From Botryosphaeria dothidea (taxonomy: Eukaryota; Ascomycota; Dothideomycetes; Botryosphaeriales; Botryosphaeriaceae): a DNA stretch of 64,000 nucleotides. Made by a program: the position numbers and the translations under genes. Below, one piece after another: positions 43,729-55,796 of this stretch (its first letter is position 1; the number at the start of each line of letters is the position of its first letter). The notes beneath the pieces were generated by a model. That model was not told the DNA's origin. It searched no databases and saw only the letters and a program-made list of their open reading frames with translations. The stretch covers positions 1,426,001 to 1,490,000 of the forward strand of contig WWBZ02000001.1 in assembly GCA_011503125.2 (NCBI GenBank). Reading direction: 5' to 3'.

Positions 43729-46700
43729 TCACGAACGGAATCGGAGAGAGCCCTGCCTTTCAGACGTACCGGTGCTGCCCAGCATGCCTCTTCTTTCTAA
43801 CCAATCAGACTCTGCAACCGGCGCTGTACCATAAGATTCTCCATGAACGAGCTTTCTGTTTGCCCACATGTAGTAGAGGTACCATGCAACAAGCACAGAA
43901 ACCTGAAGCCCATACAAAACAGAAACAGCAGCAACATAACCATACATGGAAGTATCCTCAAGGAGCGTATCCATGCCCCAGTAGTCTTTATGTTTATTTG
44001 CGACTTTCCAGTAGGCACCTCCGATGATGCCACCTATAGACCAGCCAGTAAACGTAACGAATACTGTTGTCAACCTGGAGGTGATGTCATGCATATTTGA
44101 AAGACATAATAACCAGATGACTGAGGTGATTAGTATACAAAGACAATGGTGGTCCCGGTGGTACTCACGGTACTGGCTTATGCGGCCGACGTCAACCATA
44201 AACTGCAACACGCCAGCCAACGCTTTACTCAGTCCATCAGGATATCGATTTTCTGACCTGCTGTCATAATCGGTTTTCCTATAATCTAGTATATGCACAC
44301 ATAGCGTGATACTGGCGGCAAATCCGAGAGAAACAACAGTACCTATGGTCAAAACTACCGAATCCGTGAGTTTACAGCGCTCAAAGTCTAATGGTCTGGC
44401 ACAAGACTTACTTTTGCAATTTTGAAGCTTCCTCAGAACCGCTCCAATAATCAGGGCAAAAAGGATAGATGCCATGAGGACAAGCCAGTAGGCAGACTCA
44501 GCCCTTGCACTTGGCTCTAGGCGTGCTGTAGAGAGGTATGCCTTATTGAGCAGAGATGCGCCAAAGAAAAGCCAGAGATGGGCATCCCGCAATAGCCTAG
44601 ATATCTATGCATTGATGAGATTCGACTTGCATTGAACGGCAGTGGAAACGAAGGTTACAACAGTACCATACCTTGATCTCAGTCCAACCGGTTGATTTCC
44701 AACCCATTTGTCTGTCACGGTACCGAACCCTGTCTTGGGCTGATAACCACCTCGCTTGCTCAGGGGTACCTACGAAAAAGTAGGAAAATCCCCCGAAACC
44801 CATGAATACGACAGCGAACACTATGGTCAGCAGTCCGTAGATATCGAGGTCTATTGACTCCAAAGTGCTCTCTAGAGAGCTGTTTGACAATCGACTTGAT
44901 ATTGTCTTAAACGCTCCCTGTACCAAGGTACTAGAATAACCCCATATCAGGATTCTGAGGATTCGTTCTTTGGAAGTATACCAAGCTCCTGTCAGGAGGA
45001 CGAAGGCAGGCAGAACAAAGGCATATGCCAACCCCATCGCGAAAGCAAGAGCCGCGTATCCCGCACGGGTAGTAACAAACGCAGACCCTATACTAAGAGC
45101 GCCTTTGTATGGTCAATACAACTGCACCTCGCGTCATTGTTCGAAACTTACTCCATGTAAAAATTGCGACGGAAATGACTTGTCCGATGTGGGTGCGACG
45201 CAGCATGTGCACAGATGGAATCAAAGCCACAAACATCCCAGCGTAGGTTGCTATGGTAGCATCTCCAACGCCGTCCATCCAAGTAGATGGTCCGCCAACT
45301 GGCGCGCCGTTGATGAACTTGGGATGTAAGCAATTTCGTTTGCAATACTACGGTAGGGGACTGGTGAGAACTTACCCACATCAGCGGCAAGAGGAGCAAA
45401 TCAATTTTCCACATTCGCCACACTTTGTTCTCTTTTCTTTCTTTTGATTCAACAATTGACGCCAATCTCTCATCAAGTCTGCGTTCTTGAGCATCCTTAG
45501 CATGCGGCTGCCGTCGCAGCGCAAACTTGAAGCGATCAACCCTGAACATCCGATCAAGCACCAGCGTTTTCATCCTCAGCACCGTTTCTCTCGCAAAGGT
45601 CTGTGTCCTCCAATCATACGAACACAGCACTGCTCTCTGCATACCGCCCTCCTGTCCGCAGAGGATGACCGCAACCGGTGGCCTTTCCGCATAGAAACAC
45701 GTCGCAGTCATTGCATACGTGTCTATCAGCGTGAACACTGTGCGCCCCTCGACTGATTCCGAAGACGTATCCAAGGCCGGTGGGAGAGGCACACACTCGC
45801 CGTCCTTGTACCGATGTCGCGAAAGCGTACTACCACTGGTACTCCACTTCAGCCTTCCGTGATTGAACCCGAAAAGGTGGCGCTCCGCCTCGCCGATGTC
45901 GACCTTGCCCTCGATACCCACAAACTGCGCCTGCGTTGACCAGAATTTCCCGCGGTAGATGTCCAACAGCATGGCCGGCGCGCACAGCATCAACACCGCC
46001 GACGGGAGGAGGAATATGAGGCCGGGAATGAGAAGGCCTAGGCCTAACGACTTGTAGGCCTCTGAGGGCTCTTGTGCATCCTGGCTTACATAGACACTGT
46101 CCGAGCTCTTATCTGCCTCGTACTTCTTTTTCTCGTCGGCGTATTTGGTCATGTAGACGCCCCCGGTAACGGTCAGGATGAGAGCGGGGATGAGGTAGGC
46201 CGGCAGGCCGCGCAGCAGGATCTTGCCGAAGGTGCGGGCGATGGTAGGGCGCTTGAAGAAGGCGACCTGGTCCATGCTGTCCCACTGGATGGTGGCTCCG
46301 AACGCGCCATCGAGCGTGACTGTCTCATCATTGACGATGCTGGCGATCTGGCAGCGCGGTTCGATGTCCCACAGGCGCGCGCCCCAGGCGTCTTTGATCT
46401 CGTGCCAGGGAGCGTCTGGGCGGAGAGGCATCATGCAGAGCAGCCGCTCGAGGAGGGCGTCGCTGTCGTTGGCGAGAGACAGGCGGGCAAAGGCCTCGAA
46501 TCCGGTGTCGGACTTGCTGACTGCAGGGCGGCGGCGGAGGAGGCCCATCAATGCGTAGGCGATATCGCCTTTGTTGAACTGGTCCGTTTGTCGGCTGGCG
46601 AAGCACTCCAGCGCAATGCTGACGAGCTCCAGCGGAGTGAGGTGAATTGACGACTCGTAATGATCCACAAGCTGCCTTACCAACTTGGCATCTTTCCAGG

Positions 46701-47979
46701 CGCGGGCAGCAAAGTTCCTTTTTGCGAGCAGTTCTGGCTGAGATGGGCCACCGATGGCGTAAATCTTGACTCGATGTTCAAGAGAGCAGAGCAGGATTTC
46801 CGGTAGGGTCCACAGCCGAGTTCCCCATTCATGCAGCCATAGACTCATGTTATGGGGGTTATAGCTCTGCGAAGTACCATTTGGAAGTCTGGATGGAAGT
46901 GGAGGCCCGGTGAGGATGACTAAAGAGTGCGCGGCACGGACAATGTCGCAGATCCGGTAGACATCTTCGCTTTGACTGGTGGCTTTAGCAGTGTTATCGG
47001 CATCTCTGATACATTCGAAATCCAGCCAGAACGCAGATTTGCCCGCTGAAAGTGCTGCTTGGATCCCATACTGGAGAAGTGTTGTCCGATCCTGTCGGGC
47101 GATGGAGATGTATGCGGCTCTTGTCTCCTCATCGGGTAGATCCCATACTGATATCTCTTGGTCAGTTCCAACACAGAATTGTTTCCTTGTGTAAGATAGA
47201 AAGATGAAATCAGTGTCGGCGCTTTCGCCATGCTCTTGAATCCAGTCCGTCACCTTCCAGGTTTCGCATCGGACGCCAGCCTGGGAGTCCCTTCCGAGAA
47301 AGCAGAGGTACCGAGGGCGAAATTGGCGTGCTGGTAAATCATCAAAGAGCTGGTCTAATTCATCTTCCACGTCTCTGCTATTGTCGGAGGCGTGAGACGG
47401 CGGTGACATGGTGGTCATTTCAACATCGTCGGGTAGGAGTGGTTCATTCTCCTGGGCTTCATCAAGATCTTCGCTTCTGTTTTCCGCTGCATTTCTTGAT
47501 ACTTTCGGGTAACCCCAGTCACGGTATCTGATAGGGTCATAAAAGCCGCCATTGCTCTGAATTCCTTCCAGATCTTGTGGAATGATGAGCTACGCGGTGT
47601 CAGCTTTCAGCACGACGCTGCTTTTCAGCGCACCGACCCTTACCAGAAGTACAAGGATAATGCACGAAGGAAACCACTTCAAAAGGAGAGACGTCATAGA
47701 TTTTGCATCATAATGGCGCTCCTCGCTCCCTTCCTTGAACACTGAAGAGTATGTCCAGTGGACCAATTCCAGGATAGGTGAAACCTGCAATCTTATTCGC
47801 CCCGATCCAGTCCAACCCTTTGCGTCCGATATCAGATTCTCTTCATCGATCCCTTGTACAACAAGTGGAACCAGCCTTCCATCACTCGGTCGTATGTAGC
47901 GTTCCCGAGAAGCGTCTTTCCGGTCGACGAAGGTTACTCTCCCCAAGGCGTCGCGATGTCGCAGGCCGAATCCATCCAT
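43729..47979 (-). CDS. HET-like membrane protein fused to an MFS transporter (1,301 codons, seven exons)
   Basis: Exons 47979-47644, 47589-45376, 45317-45152, 45102-44672, 44604-44412, 44342-44169 and 44120-43729 close in one frame. Residues about 170-820 match a fungal HET-like family: DFIFLSYTRKQF near 240, SAFWLDFECIRDAD near 300, GTRLWTLPEILL near 370, GDIAYALMGLLRRRP, then two membrane helices near 575-595 and 627-656. Without any intron between, the frame continues into KVWRMWKIDLLLLPLMW (ending at 850), the usual entry to helix 1 of Dal5-type anion:cation symporters. The following exons read as MFS: MGLAYAFVLPAFVLLTGAWY, SKERILRILIWG, LLRDAHLWLFF, then DITSRLTTVFVTFTGWSIGG and a final helix before NRKL. 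Helix 1 itself is absent and the first MFS half is poorly conserved, so transport activity is doubtful. The function of the fusion is not known. Confidence 0.75.
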
Positions 47980-48844
47980 GGTAGCGACCTAAGCTGACGT
48001 GAGATAGGCTGATACAGGTCAAAAGGCTCAGGCCTGGCCTATCAGGAGGCAAGTGGTGAGGTACCGGTTATGCGCGGGAGGTTTTGGTTTGCATGGCCCG
48101 TAGCTCTCGGCAATGGCGTGTTCAGGATTTATGTATTCTGCGTAGGCGTCCATTTTTACTTCTTCCGTTTCATGATTTGTATACATCCGGGGGCTGTTTT
48201 GGCGTTCATGGTCTCAGCCTTCTAAATTCCAGTCACATTTGCAGTAAGAGTTGGGGTGAAAGCATCCCTGATTGGTCCATCGGATCAGCCCCCAACATTG
48301 CACTCGTTTCTGCCTACGCCCAAACCAATGAAGATGTTCTGAGCATAAATTACAGCCCCCAAATACTACGTTGTACAACGCCATGTAAGGCTTGCATTCT
48401 TTTTTGGACGAACAGATAAGCTTTGTTTCTCCCGGCTAACAACGCCTCAATCCTACAGGATGCATTGTATTTTGGCCACACCTATGCTCAGCACTGGTAG
48501 TTTACGATTTAATTGACCACTAAAACCTCTGAAATCGTCACCAATCCCCAGGATGTTTTCTCTCAGGACATTGAAGAAGCCAAAGGGTTCTCCACAATCC
48601 AAGCACCCGCCGAATCAAAAGTTAGTTAGTATCATTAGCTACGAGAGCTCAGTCACCAGAGGATGCCACCATTTCATTTCAAAAACAGAAAGATGCAGCA
48701 AGTCTAATCTCTTCAATTTTTTCCTTAAGGCGTCTCCAATTCCAATATTGACAGAAAGCGACAATGGAAAAATATCCAGCAGAAATCACTACCGGTCATC
48801 CCAGAACCTCCACCCTCGATTCTCAGTTAAACGTCTCAACATGC
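47980..48844. other. intergenic, nothing recognised
   Basis: About 0.9 kb between the fusion gene's start and the end of the protease gene. Confidence 0.4.
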
Positions 48845-50126
48845 TTAAGTGCTCTTGGAAGCCCAGCCAATGCGGGTGTTGCCGCCGTCGAAGACGACAA
48901 AAGCGGCCTTGAGGGCAATGTCGCCGAAGATGGTGAAGCCGATGTCGCTGTTGGACTGGATGCCGCCGTAGCAGGAGGAGCCGGAGACGGGGGCGTAGTT
49001 GATGTAGCTGCCGGGGATGGTGATGCGGGCGCTGCCGACGCCGAAGGTGAAGTTGGGCAGGGTGGTGGAGCAGGGGAAGACGTAGGCGGCCTGGCTGCTG
49101 CTGTAGGTCGCGCCGCTGACGGCGGCGTAGTAGGCCTTGACGACGGCGTCGGGGAGCAGGAGGAGGGTGGTGCCGGTGTCGGCGATGCCGTTGATCGAGG
49201 TCGACTTGAAGCTGCCGCTGCCGACGGCGTAGCCGGACGAGGTCCACTGCCACCAGCCCTGGGCAGTCGACACCGAGGCGTAGGTGATGCTTCCGGTGTA
49301 GGCGGCGGTGTCGATGTAGCCGAAGTTGTACTTGCCAGCTGCGTTCTGTCAGACTTGGTGTTTGGGGAGGAGGGATGGGGTACTTACCAGCGTTGTGCTT
49401 CAGGTCGGCAGTGAAGAGGGGCGAAGTGAGCGAACTCTTCGCGTTGTCGAAGAAGGTCTTCTGCTGAGTGGGAGAGACGGTGTTCAGGCTGCTGAAGGCC
49501 AGACCGAGCAGTCCGTCGTTGTCGGAGTCCGATGTGAACTCGGACGAGACCGTCTGGGCGGCCTCGACAGCCTGGCTGGTGACGGTAAGGCCACCGACAG
49601 TGACCTTGTCCTTGTAGACGTCACCGCTGGAAGAGCTGCCGTCACCATAGGAGATCTCCCAGGTGGCACCGCTCAGCTTCGAGGAAGTGCTGCTCTTGCT
49701 GGGGGTGTAGATGGACTGGCCGTCCCTCTCGCTGCTGGGGGTCTCGCTGCTGAAGACCCAGAGGTCGGAGCTGCCGGTGTCGAAGTCCAAGTTGAGGACC
49801 TGGGCAGGGGTACCAATCGATACCGGAGTGAGGTACTCAGAGTCGTACTGAGTGGGAGTGGTGGTCGCACTGCCGGTGGCACGCTTGACAGCACCGGTGG
49901 TGTTGGCGACGGCGGCCTGGAGCTCTTCGGGCAGAGGAATCTTGAACTTTCTGTACGCCTTGGCCAGGGCAAGAGGACCATTCTTGACGTGCTTGGTGTT
50001 GCGGACCTGGGTGGTGGAGAAAGAACCCTCCTCAGGAGCAGGGGTGCCGATGCGCGGCGGGATGGCAGATGCAGAACCCGCGGTGGCGAGCAGTGCGGTA
50101 AGCGCGACGTGCTTGAGGGAGATCAT
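48845..50126 (-). CDS. Secreted aspartic protease, family A1 (endothiapepsin/aspergillopepsin type), two exons
   Basis: Exons 50126-49388 and 49338-48845 join into 410 codons. The intron is GTAAGT...CGCAG; using an earlier AG would break the frame. The start [20 protein letters not shown] gives a signal peptide. A propeptide ends at KR (residues 81-82), a likely processing site. The two catalytic motifs are present: [11 protein letters not shown] (Asp about 116) and [12 protein letters not shown] (Asp about 300). The flap Tyr lies in [13 protein letters not shown], and the C-terminus has [17 protein letters not shown]. Such enzymes digest proteins outside the cell at acid pH. The coding GC bias leaves long frames on the plus strand, which are shadows. 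Confidence 0.93.
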
Positions 50127-52610
50127 CTTGACTGACAAGGGGGGAGATCGACAGGAGCGCAATTGAAGAACGACCGGCGAGATGAGCAGAAGACGGCTGC
50201 AGCTGGATCTGAGAGCTGGTGAACGCTGGTGTCGAGAAAACAATCCGACGTGTCGACGTACCTGAATTTATATCAACTCTGGGCGCCAAGGGAAGATGAT
50301 CTTAGCGAGGCTTGTTGATCATGTTGGCAAGCTTAGCCAGACGCTTAGGCTAAGCTATGGTCCGAAACGGCAGGTCAAGCAAGATCCATTGACAGCATAC
50401 GGAGCTTTAATGGCATCACGGTGTCAGAACAATATTGCAAGCGCCGTTGGATGCTAGCACCTTCCTTGAGCATATCAGTGGCCGAACATTTGACTCAGGT
50501 CTTACCAGATAACAGAATTCGGCCGGAAGCGCCTCGTATTTGCTCTATGCACTCGCTGGGAACCGTTTTCTATTCTTTGCAGCGAAGTATGATGCTTCTG
50601 CAGCTGTAGGATTCGCTGCTGAGTGGCTGTGAATCCAATTTTGCTTATCGAGATATCTCCCTAATGAAAGACGGGTCCTCCAATCAAATGTGTAAAAGGA
50701 GGAGGGACTGGAAAACAGTTGAGGGATGCTGCTCATGCCATCGTGTAAGAGCTTGGACAGGTCGGGTAGGGCCGCCACTCAGTGAACGAGCCACATCTCG
50801 GGTAGTTGCCTGCCTATTGCAGATAAGCTTAAACACGGCATCCAGGGCTTGTTGGACCTTGTCAAAGCTTCTGCGGAACGAGGCGTCCATTGCAAACACG
50901 ATGATCGATCGTATTGGCTGTTGTGGCGATGAAGGCGTGACCATGACAGTTCGGCGTCAACGGGCCCGGCCGATGGTCTAGATTTTTTGCGCCAAAAAGA
51001 TGCCGTCAAGCCTCGGTCCAGCACCTAAACAACAGCTTATTTCATCCTTCGACAAGGACTCTATAGAGTGATTGTGGGGTGCTGCGCCAAGGTAGATCAA
51101 ATGCATGCGACATTCGCAAGCAACCAGGGTCAACTCCGCACTCACCAGGTACCGATTCTGTATGTCTTCTATCGTCAACTTATCTATGGCGCACTTTGGC
51201 GCAATGATTGGAAAACAAAATGACAGTCCAATCACGCGGCGGGGTCGTCGATTCGGGGGGATGCTCGGCGGTTCGAAACAGTGCTAAGCTCGCTTTAGAA
51301 GGTGATGTCGATTAACCGGATAACCAACATGCTTTCTCCCGGTAAAGCTTACCGAGAGTGCATTAGCGCTCGAATGTATGCTCTAGAAAGAAGGTCCTCG
51401 TTCTCCCAGCTGCTGTCAGGTGTTGTGTCCGAGACATTAGCGCTGCAAGACTCGGACGATAAAGCCATTGTACAATACGCTGATCCGAGCCGCATCCGAG
51501 ATGCTACAAGATTCTGCCGAACCCACAATCCTTCTTTATTTACATAACGTCGGTTCTAATAAAGGCTTCTTAGGGCGGTCACTCTGCTGCAATTGAACAG
51601 CCTCAAGTATTATGGAATGACATTGTTGAGTCCATCAAAGAATGTTTATAAGATTGGCCTGAGCAACGGCTATAGTGGAAGATGAAACTTGAGTCAGGAA
51701 AGCAGAGCGCATGGACCGTCTGAACAACCGGACGTTTTGTGTATCGCAGTCTAATTCTAACATACATTAAGAATCTTCGAGCTTTTGTACCAAGCTTACA
51801 GAGCATTGTAGAGCGAATGCAAGTCATCAGTGGGAAATATTCGGGGCGAACAGTGGGCATTCCTGCCGAGTTTACCAGTGAAACAGAGCGGCAATAATAG
51901 ACTTACACAACGCAATGAATTTACCAAATGAGTACACATGTATCAAAACTGCGGCCTTGGAACTAGGCGCTTCTTGGGCATTGAGGCAGACTTATCGCCA
52001 AAGATACATCTGGCGTTTAGCTGAGCGTACAAGATATCTGCAGAAGCCATGGAAGTGATCAGCAGTGGTTATTAATAATCTTTAGCCCGCATGATGGCTC
52101 CAGTCCGGCCCGGATCAATGCAGTCGGGGAAGCCCCGCAGGTTGGTAGCCATGCACGAGGTTTCAGCGCACCACTGCTGCTGAGCCTCACGGAGCCCTCG
52201 AGGGCGTCGACCTGCAAGCCCGTCTCCACGGCGCGCTGGGACCCTACCCGGACGTCCACGACCTCTTCAACCAACGCTCGCCTCGCTCTCCACCTTCTCC
52301 GTCCCCAAAATACGGCGACGCCACCGCCGCTCGATGGCCTACCTACCACTGTGATGCGCAGGCTTTTTGGCGGGGACGGGCCGAGGCGGGATTAGCGGGC
52401 GTTTGTGTGGAGCGAGGTCAGGGTGAGGTATGTGTTCGTTCGTTGTGGTGTGATGTGTGCGCGGTGGCGGAGGGAAGGAGCAGCAGCAAGTTGGCGTGTG
52501 CTAGTAAGGAAAGAAGTGAGGCTGATTAATATGTGTCGATTCTGTAGGCTTGCGTCGCTGACGTTCCTTTTGGGATTCCTATGTGACCATCTCGTAGCAG
52601 TCCACCGCAG
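50127..52610. other. long intergenic region, possible gene remnants near its right end
   Basis: About 2.5 kb. TATATCAAC/TTGATATAAA at about 50265-50275 may be the protease TATA box. On the plus strand about 52180-52430 one frame reads protein-like (LHGALGPYPDVHDLFNQ) up to a GTGAGG, but no start or partner exon is certain. Confidence 0.35.
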
Positions 52611-52844
52611 ATGGCTATCGCCGAGATACGCATGGATATGCAATGCACTGAGCGCCTGTGCGAGGCGGAGAGGGCGTCCGAGTATGCGTACTTGCAGGCG
52701 GCAGAGCAGAACAACAACTGCCAGCGGTATTTGCGAGATCTGGTGGCCACTCTCTTCGAGGAAGAGTGTCGGGAGAGCCAGAAAGTGTTGTTGATGAGTG
52801 CGGTGACCCAGCTGTGCTTGCTGTTGCTGCTGTGTGTTGTGTAG
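52611..52844 (+). CDS. Possible small tail-anchored protein (77 codons)
   Basis: An ATG frame of 77 codons. The first 60 residues are strongly helical and acidic (TERLCEAERASEYAYLQAAE, YLRDLVATLFEEECRESQ) and the last 15 are hydrophobic (LMSAVTQLCLLLLLCVV), the layout of a tail-anchored membrane protein. The ATG follows CCACCGCAG, so it may instead be an exon joined to sequence upstream. A second open stretch at 52974-53246 (RYRHLNIPFNDRSLQFWLLA) has similar composition but no ATG and could be another exon or remnant. No family recognised. Confidence 0.3.
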   Translation: MAIAEIRMDMQCTERLCEAERASEYAYLQAAEQNNNCQRYLRDLVATLFEEECRESQKVLLMSAVTQLCLLLLLCVV

Positions 52845-53412
52845 CCTCTTTTTTTCCGGGTATCACGAAGGGCAGTGGTGGATAGATGCTAACCTAAAGA
52901 AGCCGTACACAGCGTCTTATTACAAAGCCGGGCGTGTGTCTTGGGACAGACGATGCTGGCGTCGATCTGACTGGTGACTAAACGTTGGAAAGAACCTTTT
53001 GACCGCGAATATGAGATCAGCTCGCGGCTGGCGCGGTACCGACATCTCAACATTCCATTCAATGATCGTTCTTTGCAGTTTTGGTTGCTGGCGCAGAAAA
53101 TGGCGAGGGAGATCAGTGCCAGAGGAGACGCTTGGGAACATTTGCAGAATATCGGGGACGATTCATATCAATCCTTTCGCACCCTTCTTTTGTCGGAAGG
53201 GGAAGCCGTGGAAGCATTCATGGAACGGACTTCTATTTCTGCGTGAAGCGAAACACACGACAGAGTTATGTCCACAGAATCGGCTACCTTGGTCTCCATT
53301 GTCGTGCCGTATCCATGGTTGAGAGTCCTGAACCCTGAAATCAGTCCATATCAATCTTGAGGGAGTCCATCTCGTCGTCTCCCCAGAAAAAACAGCTCCC
53401 TCCCTGAACGCA

Positions 53413-54696
53413 ATGTCGAAACTCTCGAGCTGGCCTTTCAGCCTCATAAGCCGTGCACACCTCCACCTTCAAAAAGGCGGCGACAAACCGCTCCCCCAAC
53501 AAGCCACCGACGCCGTGATGCACAACATCCAGCACAGCTTCCTCCACCGCCTCCTCCTCGACATCCTCTACTACCTCGCCACCCGGCATGTCCCCTGCAA
53601 CTCCGCCGACCTCCTCGCCCTCCTCGCCACCACACGCGCCCTGCGCTTCTCCCCTATCATCCACACGCCCGCGCCGCCCCTCTCTCGCCACGCCTCGCGC
53701 GCCTTCCTCTGGCGCCTGCGCCGCGACGACTTCACGCGGGCCTGCGACGCCGAAAACTGCAAACGAGGAGCGCAACCCCCACAGCAAGCGCAAGAGCAAC
53801 CGTAACAGCAACAAGCAGCGCCGCCATCGCAACCTCCTTGGCTCCCAACGCAGCAGCTCCTCACCCGCCTGCTCAGAAGCGCCGCCACGGCCACCATCAC
53901 CAGCACCCGCGACCGACGCGCCCCCGTCCGCCCCCTCCTCCATCCCTGTGCCGGCTGCCAGGCGCTGCACCCGCCGGCGAGCTTCAGCGCCGCGCAGCTG
54001 GCGCGCGCGCCCGAAGGCCGCCACTACACGGGCACCGACGGCGTGCTGCGGGTGTGCCCGCACTGGGCGTTCACATACGCGCAGATGCGCGACATACGGG
54101 AGCGGGAGCGGGAGAAGGTGCCGCCGATGGGCTACACGTTCAAGCTGCAGTGCGAGAAGTGCGGGCCTCGGGACGGGGAGGTCTACGGCCTGTCAGGGGC
54201 GCAGCTGGCGGGTTTCCCGTACGGGCCGAGCCTGAGGGATGATGGGTCTCAGTGTGAGTTCTTTTCCGTTCGACGGCGGATAGCAGTAGAAGGGCTGGTG
54301 GTCGAGGAGGGCGGTCATGATGGTGGTGGTCGCTTGGTGGTGAGTGAGCGGAAGGATTTCACTCACGACGTCGCGCTGCGCGTGTTGAAGGCCGTGGCGG
54401 AGCGGGATGGCGTCTTCGTGTGCAACCATGTCCGCCTGGGCGAGCTGGAACCATTTGAGACCAAGTTTTGGGAACCTCACCAGGATTCGCGGTTTATCTT
54501 GAGACATATGTGTCGAGTGTGTTACGGGTGTGTGTATTTGTGGGATGGTGGCTCGTGGGGCGTAGATTTGCTTACTGAGCGGTATTTCAGCGTAAACTCG
54601 CCGACAGACAAGCGGTGGCTTGCTCAGATTCAGAGTTCGGAGGAAAGTTATTCTGCCGGTCAGAGGCCGGACAGGAGGGACACCGTGAGTGAGTGA
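53413..54696 (+). pseudogene. F-box-like / cysteine-rich fungal protein interrupted by one stop codon
   Basis: A single frame of 428 codons runs from ATG 53413 to TGA 54696 with one internal TAA at 53803-53805. Before the stop, LLLDILYYLATRHVPCNSAD followed by LLALLATTRALR resembles an F-box helix set. After it, HPCAGCQALHPPASFSAAQL, then GVLRVCPHWAFTY and CEKCGP, is the paired-cysteine block that follows the F-box in a large fungal family. More cysteines follow (CRVCYG). The stop lies in a CAA/CAG-rich glutamine run (GAG CAA CCG TAA CAG CAA), so CAA to TAA is the simplest history, again C-to-T at CpA. No intron with a matching phase removes it. If functional, F-box proteins recruit substrates to SCF ubiquitin ligases; this copy looks inactive. 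Confidence 0.6.
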
Positions 54697-55309
54697 ATGT
54701 CAGTCAGCAGAAGCCATGTATAGGAGTGGGCGACAACCGTCACCGCTTTCTCGTCTTCTTATTCGTACTCATGGTCCCGTTCTCTTCGCTTGATCGCGGA
54801 GGAGACCTCGAGGCTCTCTCTTGGCTGCTGCAAAATCCTGCCCTTGACTGGTCATCAGCACTGGATGATACTCTCTGAATCTGCTTACCTTCTCGCTGTC
54901 TGGCTGGCTGGCGTTGCGGTCGTGACGATGACGTTGGGTGGCTAACGCGCGTTAGGCAGCGACGGCGTGGAACAAATGACCAAGATGCTAAGCTATTCTA
55001 TGTATAGATCTCGCCCTGGCCATTTCAACCAAGTAAAATGCCAATGATTCTGCAAATTGTCACCCTGTGGAAAAGACGTGATCAATTGGAATGTGAATAA
55101 ACTATTCGCAAGCTTACGGCGATGAATTTGGGCAGGGCGCACTCTCACTCCTGACCGGGAAGGGATCACAACTTAGATACGAGTTGAGTTGGAGCAGAAA
55201 CCATGCTATCAAGGCTAACAAATTTGATGGAATGTATGGACTGTAGTGGAGGCCATGGGCCTGGAATGACTCTTCCTTTGTTCTCTTTGTTCACTCATAT
55301 CTCCAAGAC
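54697..55309. other. intergenic, nothing recognised
   Basis: About 0.6 kb up to the target duplication of the second solo LTR. Confidence 0.4.
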
Positions 55310-55314
55310 CATTG

Positions 55315-55791
55315 TGTTACGGCGCAGCCTCCACAGGTTGAGGAAATTAGGGATCAGCCCCGCCGGAACGACAGAAGTCGGGGTCATAGAGATCCGAGGT
55401 CACGTGACCTCGCGCTCAACCGGACCCACCCGCTCAGACTGCCTTGGCTGTCTGAGCAGATCCAACTCACTGAGCCATCCTGCTCAGTTACAACACCCTG
55501 CTCAGAAGGCCAAAGGCCATTGAGCGCAACCCACCTACTGAGCATACAGATTGTAGATACTTTCCTACGTGTATATAAACCACACTCCTTAGATAGCTTT
55601 GACCTGTGTGGTCAACTTCACAATAGAATTTGGACTCTATTGGTAACAAGGCCTTCGCACGCAGTGCTCAGTCTTCAGTCGTCTACTCGTTCCTCGCGTA
55701 CCTCTTCTTGTACCCACTCAAGGAAACCCTTCGACAGGTTTTCTCCCTCTTTGGTGTTTGGATCCTTAGAGGCAGAGGCCCGCTCGTTACA
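55315..55791 (+). mobile_element. Solo LTR (477 bp) with 5-bp target duplication CATTG
   Basis: It starts TGTTACGGCGCAGCC and ends GCTCGTTACA. CATTG flanks both ends (55310-55314 and 55792-55796). It has the same length and ends as the copy at 15941-16417. From about 55600 the two are nearly identical (GACTCTATTGGTAACAAGG, then the CTCGTTACA end), while the first 250 bases differ widely. A TATATAAACC sequence near 55573 is a plausible LTR promoter. No retroelement genes adjoin it. Confidence 0.85.
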
Positions 55792-55796
55792 CATTG

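Noticed and set aside
48764..50135. Plus-strand frames of 216 and 269 codons over the aspartic protease
   Set aside because: Antisense shadows. The minus strand contains both catalytic DTG motifs.
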